Assembly: GCA_955652395.1 (NCBI GenBank)
Contig: CATPBJ010000184.1
Span: 1 to 64,000 of the forward strand
Reading direction: 5' to 3'
DNA: 64,000 nucleotides
Origin: an uncultured Terriglobales bacterium
GTDB lineage: Bacteria; Acidobacteriota; Terriglobia; Terriglobales; Acidobacteriaceae
The notes below the pieces were generated by a model. It had not been told where the DNA came from, did no database searches, and saw only the letters and a list, made by a program, of their open reading frames with translations. Below, one piece after another: positions 20,675-31,237 of the stretch. Made by a program: the position numbers and the translations under genes. The stretch's first letter is position 1; each line of letters begins with the position of its first letter.

Positions 20675-21685
20675 CTATTTTCCCTGCACCGCTTGCCGTA
20701 GCTTGGCCACATTCTGGTTGTGTTCCTCAAGGCTGCTGGAAAAGCGATGATGGCCGTTGCCGTCGCTGACAAAGTAAAAGTACTCCGTTTGCGCCGGATG
20801 CAGTGCGGCTTCGAGCGAGCTGCGGCCGGGATTCCCAATCGGCCCGGGCGGAAGTCCAGGATGTGTGTAGGTGTTGTAAGCGGACTGAAACCCCATGTCG
20901 GAATGATGCAGTGCGCCGGAGTAATTCCCGTTGAGCAGTTCGGCATAGATCACGCTGGGATCGGCCTGGAGCGCAATGTTTCGCGCCAGCCGGTTGTAGT
21001 AGACGCTGGCTACGAGGGAGCGCTCCTCAGGGACGGCAGTCTCCTTCTCGATAATGGACGCCATCGTTACCGTCTTCTGCACGTCCGTTCCGTACCCATT
21101 CGACCCGCGTCCGCCGGTCGTGAGTCCAATCTGGTCCGCGACCTGGCGGAACTGCTTCACCATGGCAGCCGCGATATCCTTCATGCTCTGGGTGCGGGTG
21201 AACTCGTAGGTATTGGGGAACAAGTAGCCTTCCAGGCTTTTCGCTTCCGGGGCCAGGTCTGAAATCAGTTCCACATTGGATTGCGCTACCGCAAGAAATT
21301 CCTGGCCTGATCCCAGGCCCGCCTCCTGTACCGCTTGCGCGATGTCGAACATGGTGAAGCCTTCGGGGACTACCACTGTGTGCACGTAAATATCGCCGCG
21401 CACCAGGCGGTCGTGAACGTCCAACGTTTTCGCGGTCTTGTCGAAGAGATATTCGCCGGCTTTCAGCGACTGCTTGCGATGGATGCGGTGCCAGAGGATA
21501 AAACCAAGCCCACTCCGGATCACTCCTGCAGCCTGGAGTTCAGCCGCGATCCTTCGGGTGGAGTAACCCGGCCGCAGCAGCACGAATTTCTGCCCTGCCG
21601 GCGTAACGGGCGTCAACAGCGCCCACGCCAGCCAGCCGCCGACTCCAAGAACGGCGAGCAGCACGAGTGTCAAAAGCTTGCGCAA
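20675..21685 (-). CDS. mltG: Endolytic transglycosylase MltG
   Basis: ASIIEKETAVPEERSLVASVYYNRL, YNTYTHPGLPPGPIGNPG. Confidence 0.96.
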   Translation of the reverse strand: MRKLLTLVLLAVLGVGGWLAWALLTPVTPAGQKFVLLRPGYSTRRIAAELQAAGVIRSGLGFILWHRIHRKQSLKAGEYLFDKTAKTLDVHDRLVRGDIYVHTVVVPEGFTMFDIAQAVQEAGLGSGQEFLAVAQSNVELISDLAPEAKSLEGYLFPNTYEFTRTQSMKDIAAAMVKQFRQVADQIGLTTGGRGSNGYGTDVQKTVTMASIIEKETAVPEERSLVASVYYNRLARNIALQADPSVIYAELLNGNYSGALHHSDMGFQSAYNTYTHPGLPPGPIGNPGRSSLEAALHPAQTEYFYFVSDGNGHHRFSSSLEEHNQNVAKLRQAVQGK

Positions 21686-21710
21686 ATTGGAAATAGTTTA
21701 GATGAAGAGT

Positions 21711-21787
21711 AGTCGTAGGTCGCTAGTCGGTGGTCGTTGGACTTCGGGAGACCGGACCTCGGACCTCAGACTTCGGATTCCGGACGC
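21711..21787. repeat. Degenerate heptad array, 11 units
   Basis: AGTCGTA GGTCGCT AGTCGGT GGTCGTT GGACTTC GGGAGAC CGGACCT CGGACCT CAGACTT CGGATTC CGGACGC. Confidence 0.9.
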
Positions 21788-21807
21788 CGGGGCGGTTCAG
21801 CCTGGTG

Positions 21808-22287
21808 CTAGCTTCCCCTCGCATCCATCCATGACTGCAATATCAGGACGGCCGCCATCTTATCTACCACTTCGCCGCGGCGCTTGATCGACATATCTGT
21901 TTCCCGCAATAGGCGGTTAGCTTGGGCGGAGGAGAGGCGCTCATCCCAGAGATGGACCGGCAAGCGAAAACGCCGGCGGATTTCATCGGCAAAGGCTTGC
22001 ATCTTCTGGGCTTGTATTCCTTCGGCACCGGTCATGCGCAGGGGCAGGCCGATCACGATCTCGGCCACCTGGTGCTCGCGAACGACCTGCTGCAGTTGGA
22101 AAAAATCAGATCGCTTGTTTTGCCGGTGCAGGGTTTCCAGTCCCTGCGCCGTTACGCCCAGCGGGTCTGAAATGGCGAGCCCGATCCTTTTCGAGCCCAC
22201 ATCCATGCCTAGAACTCGAGGCGGACGCGGCGCCGCGGAGGCGTCGGTTTGGTGAGAAGGCACCTGGCGATTATATGTCGCATACAC
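21808..22287 (-). CDS. ruvX: Holliday junction resolvase-like protein RuvX (YqgF)
   Basis: LGMDVGSKRIGLAISDPLG, IGLPLRMTG, LWDERLSS. Confidence 0.93.
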   Translation of the reverse strand: MYATYNRQVPSHQTDASAAPRPPRVLGMDVGSKRIGLAISDPLGVTAQGLETLHRQNKRSDFFQLQQVVREHQVAEIVIGLPLRMTGAEGIQAQKMQAFADEIRRRFRLPVHLWDERLSSAQANRLLRETDMSIKRRGEVVDKMAAVLILQSWMDARGS

Positions 22288-22315
22288 ATTTTTGCGGTTA
22301 GGCTACGATACCGCT

Positions 22316-23395
22316 ATGGCCATCGACGAGGCAGGGATCGATCGACCTCCAGCTCCAGCTTTGGCACTGCCTCCGCCCAAGCCACAGAAGCCTCACTGGG
22401 CGTTCAGCGTGATTGGAATTGCCACGATTTTGGGCCTTTGCTATTGGGGAGAACTAGTGCTGGCGGTGATGCTGGTATCAGTTTTGCTGGCGTTCGTTCT
22501 GGCGCCGGTGATGGAATTGTTTATCCGACTTCACCTGCCCCGCGGTCTGGCCGCTGCTGTCGCCGTGATTTTGTTGCTCACTCTGATTGCCGGGCTGGTG
22601 TACTACTCCTCGAACCAGGCCATTGTTTTTGTCCAGGACCTTTCCCAATACATGCAAACCATTCGACAGGAAATTTCGCAGGTCCGGGAGCGAGCGGAAT
22701 CGCTGGGCAACACTGAGCCGGGCGGGCTCGCGAAATCTGCAGACTCCCGTTCGGGCACCAACTGGGAGGACCTCCTGACGCGCGGTTTCGGGTCCGTCTC
22801 CCAAGCTTTGCTGGCCGCCTCTTTCGTGCCTTTCCTGGTGTATTTCATGCTGAGCTGGCAGCATCATGTTCGCTCGGCAACTGTGATGCTCTTCTCCCTG
22901 GAGAACCGCAACACTGCGTACGTCACCCTGGGCTTGATTTCCGCGATGATTCGCAGCTTTATGGTGGGAAATCTTCTGATCGGCCTTTTTCTGGGGACCG
23001 CCAGCACCATCGCGTTCGCGATTCTGAATTTGCCGTTCTTTTATTTCGTTGGTTTCATCAGCGGATTCCTGAGCCTGGTCCCCTACTTGGGAGTCGTGCT
23101 GGCCATGGCGCCCCCGATCTTTGTCAGCATGGGGCGTATCAATTCAGGAGACGCGGTTGTGATTGTGATGATCGTGCTGGCGCTGCATCTGATCGCGCTC
23201 AACGTGCTCTACCCCAAGTTCCTGGGCAACCGACTGCAGCTTAATCCGCTGGCGGTAACGATGGCACTGCTGGTCTGGGGATGGCTATGGGGCGCAATGG
23301 GACTGGTCCTGGCCGTCCCCATCACGGCCGCCACGAAGATCGTTTTCGACCATATTGAATCGTTGAAGCCTTATGGGGCCTGGATGGGAGAGTAG
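22316..23395 (+). CDS. AI-2E family transporter
   Basis: Multi-TM protein with PerM/AI-2E C-terminal pattern (VVIVMIVLALHLIALNVLYPKFLGNRLQLNPLAV). Confidence 0.9.
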   Translation: MAIDEAGIDRPPAPALALPPPKPQKPHWAFSVIGIATILGLCYWGELVLAVMLVSVLLAFVLAPVMELFIRLHLPRGLAAAVAVILLLTLIAGLVYYSSNQAIVFVQDLSQYMQTIRQEISQVRERAESLGNTEPGGLAKSADSRSGTNWEDLLTRGFGSVSQALLAASFVPFLVYFMLSWQHHVRSATVMLFSLENRNTAYVTLGLISAMIRSFMVGNLLIGLFLGTASTIAFAILNLPFFYFVGFISGFLSLVPYLGVVLAMAPPIFVSMGRINSGDAVVIVMIVLALHLIALNVLYPKFLGNRLQLNPLAVTMALLVWGWLWGAMGLVLAVPITAATKIVFDHIESLKPYGAWMGE

Positions 23396-23519
23396 GGTCA
23401 TCAGTCTCGGTCGTCGGTCTTCAGCAAGGCAACCTCCTCCGCCCGCTACTGCGTTTGGTCATTGCTCACAGAGGGGACATGCCCAACCTCCTACAAGCGT
23501 ACGGTTGAGAAAAGCCGGC

Positions 23520-23957
23520 ATGAGCGGTTCTTATCGTGACATCAAGGCTTGGCAAAAGGCCATTGATCTGGTGGTAGACATTTATTCCTGCACACGGGCC
23601 TTCCCGCGTGAGGAAGTGTACGGTTTGGCCCGTCAGTTGAGACGCGCTGCCGTGTCAGTTCCGAGTAATATCGCGGAAGGCAAAGGTCGTCGCACTGACA
23701 AGGAGTGTTTGCTATTTCTGCACCATGCCCGAGGATCGGTCTTCGAAGTGGAGACCCAACTCACCATTGCTGGACTGCTCGGTTACATCCCCCAAGCTGA
23801 AGTCCAGCGCATCGGGAATTCCGTCGGCGAAGCGACAATGACTAGGCCACAAAATCCGAGGCTTCCGGGAAGCGTAGTTTGCTCCTGGAAAGGGCTTTGG
23901 ACAGCATTTCCTCGATCTGGACTTCTTCGCAGTTCTTGGCCATCGCCAGCTCGCTGA
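23520..23957 (+). CDS. Four-helix bundle protein (23S rRNA IVS-encoded type) with aberrant C-terminus antisense to carD
   Basis: DIKAWQKAIDLVVDIYSCTRAFPREEVYGLARQLRRAAVSVPSNIAEGKGR; similarity appears to end near GNSVGE. Confidence 0.8.
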   Translation: MSGSYRDIKAWQKAIDLVVDIYSCTRAFPREEVYGLARQLRRAAVSVPSNIAEGKGRRTDKECLLFLHHARGSVFEVETQLTIAGLLGYIPQAEVQRIGNSVGEATMTRPQNPRLPGSVVCSWKGLWTAFPRSGLLRSSWPSPAR

Positions 23958-24372
23958 CCAGGAGGTAACGGGCCCGTTCGAGCATCTTCTTTTCGCGGAA
24001 GGATAGGGGCTTGGACTGGTTCAGGAGGAGCAGGCCCTTCAGAACAGCGGACACTTCCAGTAGCGAACCGGTGCGCATGCGCTCTGAGTTTTCCTTGAAG
24101 CGGTACTTCCAGTCGGCATTGTTGTCGCACTCGCCATCTGTAAGAAAATCAACGATTTTTTGAATTTCGCCGTTCTTGACGACTCGCCTGAGGCCCACCG
24201 TGTTCACGTTATGGAATGGAACCATGACCTTAAGGCTGTTGGCCTTGATCTTCAGGAGATAGAACTTTTCCACAGTCTCGCCAATCGTCCGGCTGCTGAT
24301 TTGTTCGATAACTCCAACGCCATGATTGGGATAGACGACCTTATCGCCTATGTGGAAATCGCCGCTGATCAT
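23842..24372 (-). CDS. carD: CarD/CdnL-like transcriptional regulator
   Basis: GDKVVYPNHGVGVIEQISSRTI, MVPFHNVNTVGLRRV. Confidence 0.92.
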   Translation of the reverse strand: MISGDFHIGDKVVYPNHGVGVIEQISSRTIGETVEKFYLLKIKANSLKVMVPFHNVNTVGLRRVVKNGEIQKIVDFLTDGECDNNADWKYRFKENSERMRTGSLLEVSAVLKGLLLLNQSKPLSFREKKMLERARYLLVSELAMAKNCEEVQIEEMLSKALSRSKLRFPEASDFVA

Positions 24373-24470
24373 GAGGGAACACCCACGAGGGCAGGGCACT
24401 TAGGGAACTGCACGCAACTATTTTACCTCAAACCGGAAGGGAAAGGCAATTTAGAACGGGCCGCGGGCGG

Positions 24471-24519
24471 CGGACCTCGGACCCCAGACTTCGGACTTCA
24501 GACCCCGGGCGTCAGCCGC
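24471..24519. repeat. Degenerate heptad array, 7 units
   Basis: CGGACCT CGGACCC CAGACTT CGGACTT CAGACCC CGGGCGT CAGCCGC. Confidence 0.9.
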
Positions 24520-24630
24520 CACCGACCTCGGAGGACCATCCGAAGTCGTGGTTCCAAGATGCTGTGCAATTAAAGCTCTGGTGAATGAGCGGCCCAAAGG
24601 CCTACGGCGGGGTAGGCAGCGAGCAGCTCG

Positions 24631-24665
24631 AGGGCCGAGGTCTGACGTCCGAGGTCCGACGCCGG
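24631..24665. repeat. Degenerate heptad array upstream of greA
   Basis: AGGGCCG AGGTCTG ACGTCCG AGGTCCG ACGCCGG. Confidence 0.85.
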
Positions 24666-24684
24666 GTTTATAATCCTCAAGTAC

Positions 24685-25164
24685 ATGACGGATCAGATCA
24701 AAAGGAAATTGCAGGAAGAAATGAACGTACTCGAACACGAGCTGGTTCATGAGCTTCCCAAGGAAATAAAGAAAGCCGCCGCCTTGGGGGATCTCAGCGA
24801 AAACGCGGAGTATCACATGGCGAAACAGCGCCAGGAGTTCGTCAAAGCACGGCTCCGCCAGCTGGGCGCTCGCATGGCCGAACTTGCCCTTATCAATATG
24901 GAGAATATTCCCAAAGATAAGGTGGGGCTGGGCTCAACCGTTCGGGTTTTCGACAATTCCAAGAACGCAGAAGTGGAGTACAAGCTGGTGACCAGCGAAG
25001 AGTCAGACGTGACTGCAGGCAAGATCTCAACCAGTTCGCCGATCGGCCGCGCCCTGCTCAACAAGAAAGTGGGAGACAGCGCCGTGGTGGTCACGCCCAA
25101 CGGCAACCGCGAGATGGAAATTCTGAATCTGACCACCATCCACGACCAGACAGAAGCCAAGTGA
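24685..25164 (+). CDS. greA: Transcription elongation factor GreA
   Basis: GDLSENAEYHMAKQRQEF, SPIGRALLNKKVGD. Confidence 0.95.
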   Translation: MTDQIKRKLQEEMNVLEHELVHELPKEIKKAAALGDLSENAEYHMAKQRQEFVKARLRQLGARMAELALINMENIPKDKVGLGSTVRVFDNSKNAEVEYKLVTSEESDVTAGKISTSSPIGRALLNKKVGDSAVVVTPNGNREMEILNLTTIHDQTEAK

Positions 25165-25177
25165 CGAGAATTATTAG

Positions 25178-25822
25178 ATGAGCATGACTTGGACCAGCGC
25201 CTTTGGCCGGGGCTGTGGCGTTCTGCTCGACGCGATCGTCCGCTGGCTCGCCCTGGCGCAGATCAATCCCAACGTGCTCACCTTCCTGGGGCTGGTCGTA
25301 AATACCATCGCCGCCTTTCTATTTGGCTACGCCAACGGCGACAGCCAGGCTCGTATGTTTCGCTATGCCGGGCTGGTCATCATCGGCTCCGGTTTCTTCG
25401 ACCTGGTCGACGGACGCGTCGCCCGGGCCAGCAACCAGGTGACTCGCTTCGGCGGCTTCTTCGACTCAGTCATTGACCGCTACAGCGACGCTTCCCAATT
25501 CTTTGGCCTGCTGCTGTTCTACGCTCGCGGCGACCGCTTTTTCTACGTGGTGCTGACGGCTTTCGTGATGGTCAGCGCCATCATGGTGAGCTACACGCGC
25601 GCCCGCGCCGAATCGCTCATCGGCTCTTGCCGCGTCGGCTTCATGGAGCGCCCCGAACGCCTGGTGCTGGTCATCATCGGAGCCCTGTTCAACCGCATGG
25701 CGCCCGTTCTGTGGCTGATTGCTGTACTGTCCACCATCACGGTGATCCACCGCATCCGCTACACCTGGACGCGGACAGAAGGCGTGGATGCGGCGCCGCA
25801 TAAGGCAGGGCAGGCAGCGTAG
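25178..25822 (+). CDS. CDP-alcohol phosphatidyltransferase
   Basis: DLVDGRVARASNQVTRFGGFFDSVIDRYSD matches DG-x2-AR-x8-G-x3-D-x3-D. Confidence 0.94.
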   Translation: MSMTWTSAFGRGCGVLLDAIVRWLALAQINPNVLTFLGLVVNTIAAFLFGYANGDSQARMFRYAGLVIIGSGFFDLVDGRVARASNQVTRFGGFFDSVIDRYSDASQFFGLLLFYARGDRFFYVVLTAFVMVSAIMVSYTRARAESLIGSCRVGFMERPERLVLVIIGALFNRMAPVLWLIAVLSTITVIHRIRYTWTRTEGVDAAPHKAGQAA

Positions 25823-25923
25823 ATGGGTGCCATGACTGAGTAGGGACGGGCCGGAGACCCGTCCCACACCGTTCTTGACGGGGTCCTGCTATCCTACTTT
25901 CCTGTTTCTCCTGAGGATTCTTC

Positions 25924-26838
25924 TTGCCTGATCCCGTTCTGCTAATTCATGGCGGTGCGTGGTCCATTCCGGATGACATGGTCGAGGCCCATCTCAATGG
26001 CGTGCACAATGCCCTGGCTGCGGGTTGGCGGATGCTTGCACGAGGCGGGGCGGCGCTTGACGCGGTTGAGGAAGCTGTAGTCATCATGGAAGACGACGAG
26101 ACCTTTGATGCCGGCCGGGGCAGTTTTCTCAATCGCGATGGCAAAGTGCAACTGGATGCGCTCATCATGGACGGCTCTACTTTGCGTGCCGGCGGGGTTG
26201 GGTGTGTCGAGCGCTTGCGCAATCCGGTTCGTGCCGCGCGCAAGATTCTGAGCGATAGCCCGCATGTTTACTTTGTCGCTGAGGGCGCGGAGCGGTTCGC
26301 GGCGGAACATGGCATTCCGCTATGTCGCAATGAAGATCTGATCATTCCGCGCGAGGTTGAGCGTCTGCGGGGATTTCAGGCGCGGGCTGCGGACGCGAAC
26401 GTTGATCTGTTTGCGCCCACCATTTCTCACGACACCGTCGGCGCGGTGGCATTGGACGGCAGCGGCAACATTTCTGCCGCAACTTCGACCGGGGGCACTC
26501 TTAATAAGGCTCCGGGGCGGCTGGGGGATTCTTCGCTCATTGGATGTGGGTGCTACGCGGACAACCAGACCGCCGCCGCGTCGACCACGGGCTGGGGCGA
26601 GCCAATCATGAAGCTGGTGCTGGCCAAGTGGGCCGCGGACCACGTGGCCACCGGCAGTTTACCGGAGTGGGTGGCGGCGGAGGCGATCAACTATTTGAAA
26701 GACCGGGTCAACGGGCACGGCGGAATGATCCTGCTCGATGCTCTGGGGCGTTTTGGCATCGCGCATAACACGCCGCGCATGGCGTGGGCGCTTAAGACAT
26801 CAAAGCATGAGAGTTACGGGATCGAGAGGAAGAATTGA
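25924..26838 (+). CDS. Isoaspartyl peptidase/L-asparaginase (Ntn hydrolase), TTG start
   Basis: LIHGGAW, HDTVGAVALDGSGNISAATSTGGTLNKAPGRLGDSSLIGCGCYAD. Confidence 0.94.
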   Translation: MPDPVLLIHGGAWSIPDDMVEAHLNGVHNALAAGWRMLARGGAALDAVEEAVVIMEDDETFDAGRGSFLNRDGKVQLDALIMDGSTLRAGGVGCVERLRNPVRAARKILSDSPHVYFVAEGAERFAAEHGIPLCRNEDLIIPREVERLRGFQARAADANVDLFAPTISHDTVGAVALDGSGNISAATSTGGTLNKAPGRLGDSSLIGCGCYADNQTAAASTTGWGEPIMKLVLAKWAADHVATGSLPEWVAAEAINYLKDRVNGHGGMILLDALGRFGIAHNTPRMAWALKTSKHESYGIERKN

Positions 26839-26878
26839 CTGCCGTTCCCGGTTGTCAGTGCCGAGTTGTCAGTGCTAA
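26837..26878. repeat. Degenerate heptad array
   Basis: GACTGCC GTTCCCG GTTGTCA GTGCCGA GTTGTCA GTGCTAA. Confidence 0.8.
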
Positions 26879-27047
26879 CTAAGCCAATTACCGTCAGTGA
26901 TTTAGCTTGATTTCGTCTCCCTGTCTGATGTAAAAACCCTGCGGCGTTTGCGTGTCCGAAAACGTGCTCGTTCAATTCCTGCCTACGAAGGGCGATCGCA
27001 GCCAGCTGCGAGAACCCACGGTCCTTCGGTCTTCGGAGATAACTTCT

Positions 27048-30000
27048 ATGGCGGTGCGAAAGCTCGTCTCAGTTGCGTGTCTGGTCGTGATGCTCGCTGC
27101 GCTAGGTTTTGCTCAGGGAGCTTCAACCGGCGATCTGCATATCACCGTCAAGGACCCGAAGGGCGGCCTGGTGACCAACGCCAGCGTCTCGGCGCGAGAT
27201 GAGACCAAAGGACTGGAGCGCGCGACCAACGAGAATACCGACGGCCAGTACCACATTTTGTTGCTGCCTCCCGGACAGTACACGGTGGCGGTACAAGCAC
27301 CTGGTTTTGCTACGGCTACCGTGAAGGACGTTGCCATCACCGTGGGACAACTGGCGGAAATTCCCATCACGCTGTCGGTAGCCGGAACTCAGGAAGTGAT
27401 CGATGTGAGTTCGGCAGCGGAACTGGTGGAAACGCAACGTACCTCTTCGACCGACACCATCGACCAGAAGCGCATCGACAATCTTCCGATCAACGGGCGA
27501 AATTACATTAATTTCGCTCTCACCGACTCGCAGGTGTTGCGCGACAACGCGCCCAGTATTGGGGCGGCTCCCACCTCCGGCCTCAACATGAGCGGGCAGC
27601 GGGCCCGGGCCAACCTGGTGAATGTCGACGGCGCCGATGCCACCGACAACTCCACCAACGGCGTTCGCTCCACGGTTTCGCAAGAGGCGGTGCAGGAGTT
27701 CCAGATCATCACCAACGGCTACGCGCCGGAATATGGCAGGGCGTCCGGGGGCGTAGTGAACATTATTACTCGCTCCGGATCGAACGACTTCCACGGGGAC
27801 GTTTATGGCTATTTGCGCAACCGTAATTTTCAGGCGGTCAATCCGTTCAGCACGGTTCCCGATCCGGCTTATACGCGGGTGCAGGCGGGAACGGCATTTG
27901 GCGGGCCGATCAGGAAAGACAAGACGTTTTATTACTTTTCCTATGAAGTTACGCGGCGCCACGAAACCGGGTTCTCCAGCGTAGGCGCTCCCAATGGAAC
28001 CTTTGGCATGGTGAACTTTGACGCTTCTCAAGTGTTCGTCGCGCCGCCGGGGTCGGGTTTCAACATCCAGGCCACCCCGCAACAGGCGGCATATTTCCAG
28101 CAGACGTTGCCCGCTGCCCTGGCGCAACTAGGGGCCATCAATCCACTTCTGGCCGCCGGTTATGGTAAGGAGGCGGCACTGTACGCGGCGTTTGTGGGGG
28201 GCTCGTCGGGGATCGCACTCAACGGAACCTATCCGGCTTCTTTCGCGGCGCTCGAAGGCAGCGTGATCCCAGGCCTGGCCGATACTCCTACCCCGCTGAC
28301 CCAATTCATCACTTCCTGCAACGTGGCGCCCACTATCGCCAACCCCACCGGAAACCGGTTGTGCCACGGATTGCCGAATACTTTCCTCGGCTTTGTGCCG
28401 CAGGCGGGAAACTATCCGATTTTTGAGGGCACAAGCCTGTACTCGCTGCGTCTGGACCACAACCTGACGAGGAACAACCGGCTGACAATTCGCGCCAACG
28501 TCAGCCCCAGCACGGTCACTGGCATTCAGGTGAACGGCGAAAACCAGACCTACGGGCAGAACGCATTCTCGCGCACCTCCTCGCAAACCTACCGCGACGT
28601 GACCGGCGTGGTGCAGGACACCATGACGATCGGCACCAACAAGGTCAACGAATTTCGCTTCCAGTACGCTCGTCGCGGATTGCAGTATTTCTACTCCGAC
28701 GCGCACGGCGGTTCCAACGTGGCCTCGAACATTCCGGGCTTCGGTTTTGTCGGCCGCGAGCCCTATTCATTCATTCAGCGGGTCGAGCAGCGCTATCAGT
28801 TCACCGACAACTTTTCCTGGACGATTGGCCGGCACGACACCAAGTTCGGTGCGGACTTCAACTATATTCCTCTTTCCGCCACCTTCACCGTGAACTATGG
28901 CGGTGTTTATGGCTTCAGTTCATTGAGCGCGGTAGACGTGGGCTTTTCCAATGCGTGCGCCAACAACGGCGCGCCGGCCGCGCTGTGCCCTGATTTTCCC
29001 GGCTTCACGGGGTTGCAGGCTTTCGGCTTGGGCATTCCCAGCACGCTGGTGCAAGGCATCGGCAATCCGAAGGACAGCTTTTCCAACCGGCCGCTGGGCG
29101 TATTCTGGCAGGATTCCTTCCGGGCCCGACACAATCTGACGTTCAATCTGGGGGTGCGCTATGACATCGAGTTCCCGCCCAAGTTCACCCAACCCGACGC
29201 TCTGGCTCTCGCAGCCTACAACCGGTTAGGCCTGCAGAAAGGCATCCAGACTGACACCAACAACATTCAGCCCCGCTTCGGCGTGGCCTGGGACCCCAGA
29301 GGGGACGGCAAGATGGTGGTGCGCGCCTCCTATGGCCTGTTCTACGATCACCCCCTGCTCGGGTTGTACTTCCTGGGCGACGCTTCCGACGGTTCCAAGA
29401 GCGGACAGTTGCTGTTTCTGGGAGCGGCTCCCTGCGACCTAAATGCGGCGCATGCGGGAGCAGGGAGCCTGAATGCGACCAACATATTCCAGGGTATCCT
29501 GACCACGAATACATGTTTGCCCGTAATTCCCGGGTACCAGCCAAACCAGCAGCGCTTTGATCCCTCAAACGCCAACCTGTTCATCAACCAGAACTATCTG
29601 ACTGCCTCGCCCTTTCCGGTAGCTTTCCAGCCCTTCGGCTATCCCCAAGGCAAAGATTTTGTCTACGCCTATGCCCAGCAGGCAAACCTGACCCTGGAAG
29701 AGGATCTGGGACACAATATGTCATTCAGCCTGGCCTACAACTTCAACGGCGGACGCCACCTGAACCGCCCCATCAATGCCAACACCACGCGTGGCGATCT
29801 GGCTGTGAGAAATTGGCAGGTGGCCCTCAACGATCCAACGTCAAATGCGGCCGCCGGGCCGCTTTCTGTCGGCGCCGGCCCGGCACCATGCGGATTCGTC
29901 GGTGGCGTGCCCTGGGTCTCTGCCGCTCTGACGAATTTCTTTCGGCCAGGCGGCCTGAACCCCGCTATCGCCAGGGCATTGATTGGCACGCCTGCGCAGG

Positions 30001-30866
30001 GCTGCATCAATGCGGCTCTGGCGATTTTGCAGCAGGCAGGGCTTAGCACAGCGTGTGATCCCTCGACCACGGGACTGGCTGGTTGCGTCCCGTTCAGCGA
30101 CATGGATGCTAACTACTCCAATGGGAGCTCGATCTACCACGGGCTGACCGCCAATCTAAAAAAACGCTTTGGCAATCACTACGAATTCCTGGCGTCGTAT
30201 ACCTGGTCGCACGCCATTGACGACTCCACTGACTTGCAATCTCCGCTGGCGCCACAGGACAGTTATTTCCCGAGTCAAGAGCGTTCGACGTCATTGTTTG
30301 ACCAGCGTCACCGCTTGGTATTCAGCGGCGTATACCAGAGCGGCAAGCTCACCGGCTCGGGCTTTGCCAGCCGCTTTTTCAGCAACTGGACCTTCGCGCC
30401 GATCCTGGAAGTCGCTTCCGGCCGGCCGTTCAACATCATCACTGGCAGCCCGGCGGATAACTTCCAGTTTTCGCCCAGCACCAGCCGCCCCAACGTGGTG
30501 GCTGCGGGCGCGCCGCCAACTCCGTGCGGACCGACGGTCGCTTCGAAGTTCTCGCCCACGGGATTTTTCCAGGAGGCGTGCTATGTCCAATTTGCCGCGC
30601 CGGGCACCACGCCGACGCTGCAAGCGCTTGATGGCAATCTCAGCCGCAACGCCGGGGTGAGGCCGTGGACGGTGTACAACGATCTACGGGTGTCCCGGCG
30701 GATCAACTTCGGGGAACGCATAAGCGCGGACTTGATCGCAGACATTTTCAATCTGGCGAACAAGTACAACGTGGCTGACGTGAACCCATTGTTCACCAGT
30801 GCGGGACAGGCGACCGCGGCCTCGGATCCCCGCCAGTTTCAATTCGCGATGAAGCTGAACTGGTAA
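27048..30866 (+). CDS. Oar-like TonB-dependent receptor with N-terminal carboxypeptidase-regulatory-like domain
   Basis: Signal peptide, GDLHITVKDPKGG domain, plug domain, long beta-barrel; start taken at ATG 27048. Confidence 0.9.
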   Translation: MAVRKLVSVACLVVMLAALGFAQGASTGDLHITVKDPKGGLVTNASVSARDETKGLERATNENTDGQYHILLLPPGQYTVAVQAPGFATATVKDVAITVGQLAEIPITLSVAGTQEVIDVSSAAELVETQRTSSTDTIDQKRIDNLPINGRNYINFALTDSQVLRDNAPSIGAAPTSGLNMSGQRARANLVNVDGADATDNSTNGVRSTVSQEAVQEFQIITNGYAPEYGRASGGVVNIITRSGSNDFHGDVYGYLRNRNFQAVNPFSTVPDPAYTRVQAGTAFGGPIRKDKTFYYFSYEVTRRHETGFSSVGAPNGTFGMVNFDASQVFVAPPGSGFNIQATPQQAAYFQQTLPAALAQLGAINPLLAAGYGKEAALYAAFVGGSSGIALNGTYPASFAALEGSVIPGLADTPTPLTQFITSCNVAPTIANPTGNRLCHGLPNTFLGFVPQAGNYPIFEGTSLYSLRLDHNLTRNNRLTIRANVSPSTVTGIQVNGENQTYGQNAFSRTSSQTYRDVTGVVQDTMTIGTNKVNEFRFQYARRGLQYFYSDAHGGSNVASNIPGFGFVGREPYSFIQRVEQRYQFTDNFSWTIGRHDTKFGADFNYIPLSATFTVNYGGVYGFSSLSAVDVGFSNACANNGAPAALCPDFPGFTGLQAFGLGIPSTLVQGIGNPKDSFSNRPLGVFWQDSFRARHNLTFNLGVRYDIEFPPKFTQPDALALAAYNRLGLQKGIQTDTNNIQPRFGVAWDPRGDGKMVVRASYGLFYDHPLLGLYFLGDASDGSKSGQLLFLGAAPCDLNAAHAGAGSLNATNIFQGILTTNTCLPVIPGYQPNQQRFDPSNANLFINQNYLTASPFPVAFQPFGYPQGKDFVYAYAQQANLTLEEDLGHNMSFSLAYNFNGGRHLNRPINANTTRGDLAVRNWQVALNDPTSNAAAGPLSVGAGPAPCGFVGGVPWVSAALTNFFRPGGLNPAIARALIGTPAQGCINAALAILQQAGLSTACDPSTTGLAGCVPFSDMDANYSNGSSIYHGLTANLKKRFGNHYEFLASYTWSHAIDDSTDLQSPLAPQDSYFPSQERSTSLFDQRHRLVFSGVYQSGKLTGSGFASRFFSNWTFAPILEVASGRPFNIITGSPADNFQFSPSTSRPNVVAAGAPPTPCGPTVASKFSPTGFFQEACYVQFAAPGTTPTLQALDGNLSRNAGVRPWTVYNDLRVSRRINFGERISADLIADIFNLANKYNVADVNPLFTSAGQATAASDPRQFQFAMKLNW

Positions 30867-31151
30867 GGCGGACGCCGGACCTCGGACATGAACTTCTCTA
30901 TGTCATGGTGAGCGGAGGTTGAGTGGCCGCTTACGGCCGCTCATCCGCAGTCGAAGCACCCCTATTCCCTTCTCGAGTGCCTTCTGGCGCGAAGCTGATC
31001 CTCATTCCGATATGTGAGCGGCCGGATTGGACCCATTTATCTTTATGCCGCTTGCTCTGTCGCCCAGTCGCATAAGGGAACAGGGGTCGTTCGACTCTCC
31101 GCTTCTTCCCAAGCGAAGAAGCGGCTTCGCTCAGGATGACATGGAGAGCTG

Positions 31152-31191
31152 GGGCCGAGGTCTGACGTCCGACGCCCGACCTCCGGCGTCT
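31152..31191. repeat. Degenerate heptad array
   Basis: GGCCG AGGTCTG ACGTCCG ACGCCCG ACCTCCG GCGTCTG. Confidence 0.85.
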
Positions 31192-31237
31192 GCTAGACTG
31201 GTTTTCTATTCTTGGCGCTTGCCGGAGACTCCCTCAA

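Noticed and set aside
27123-28127. 334-aa minus-strand ORF inside the TonB receptor
   Set aside because: Shadow ORF; no family signal
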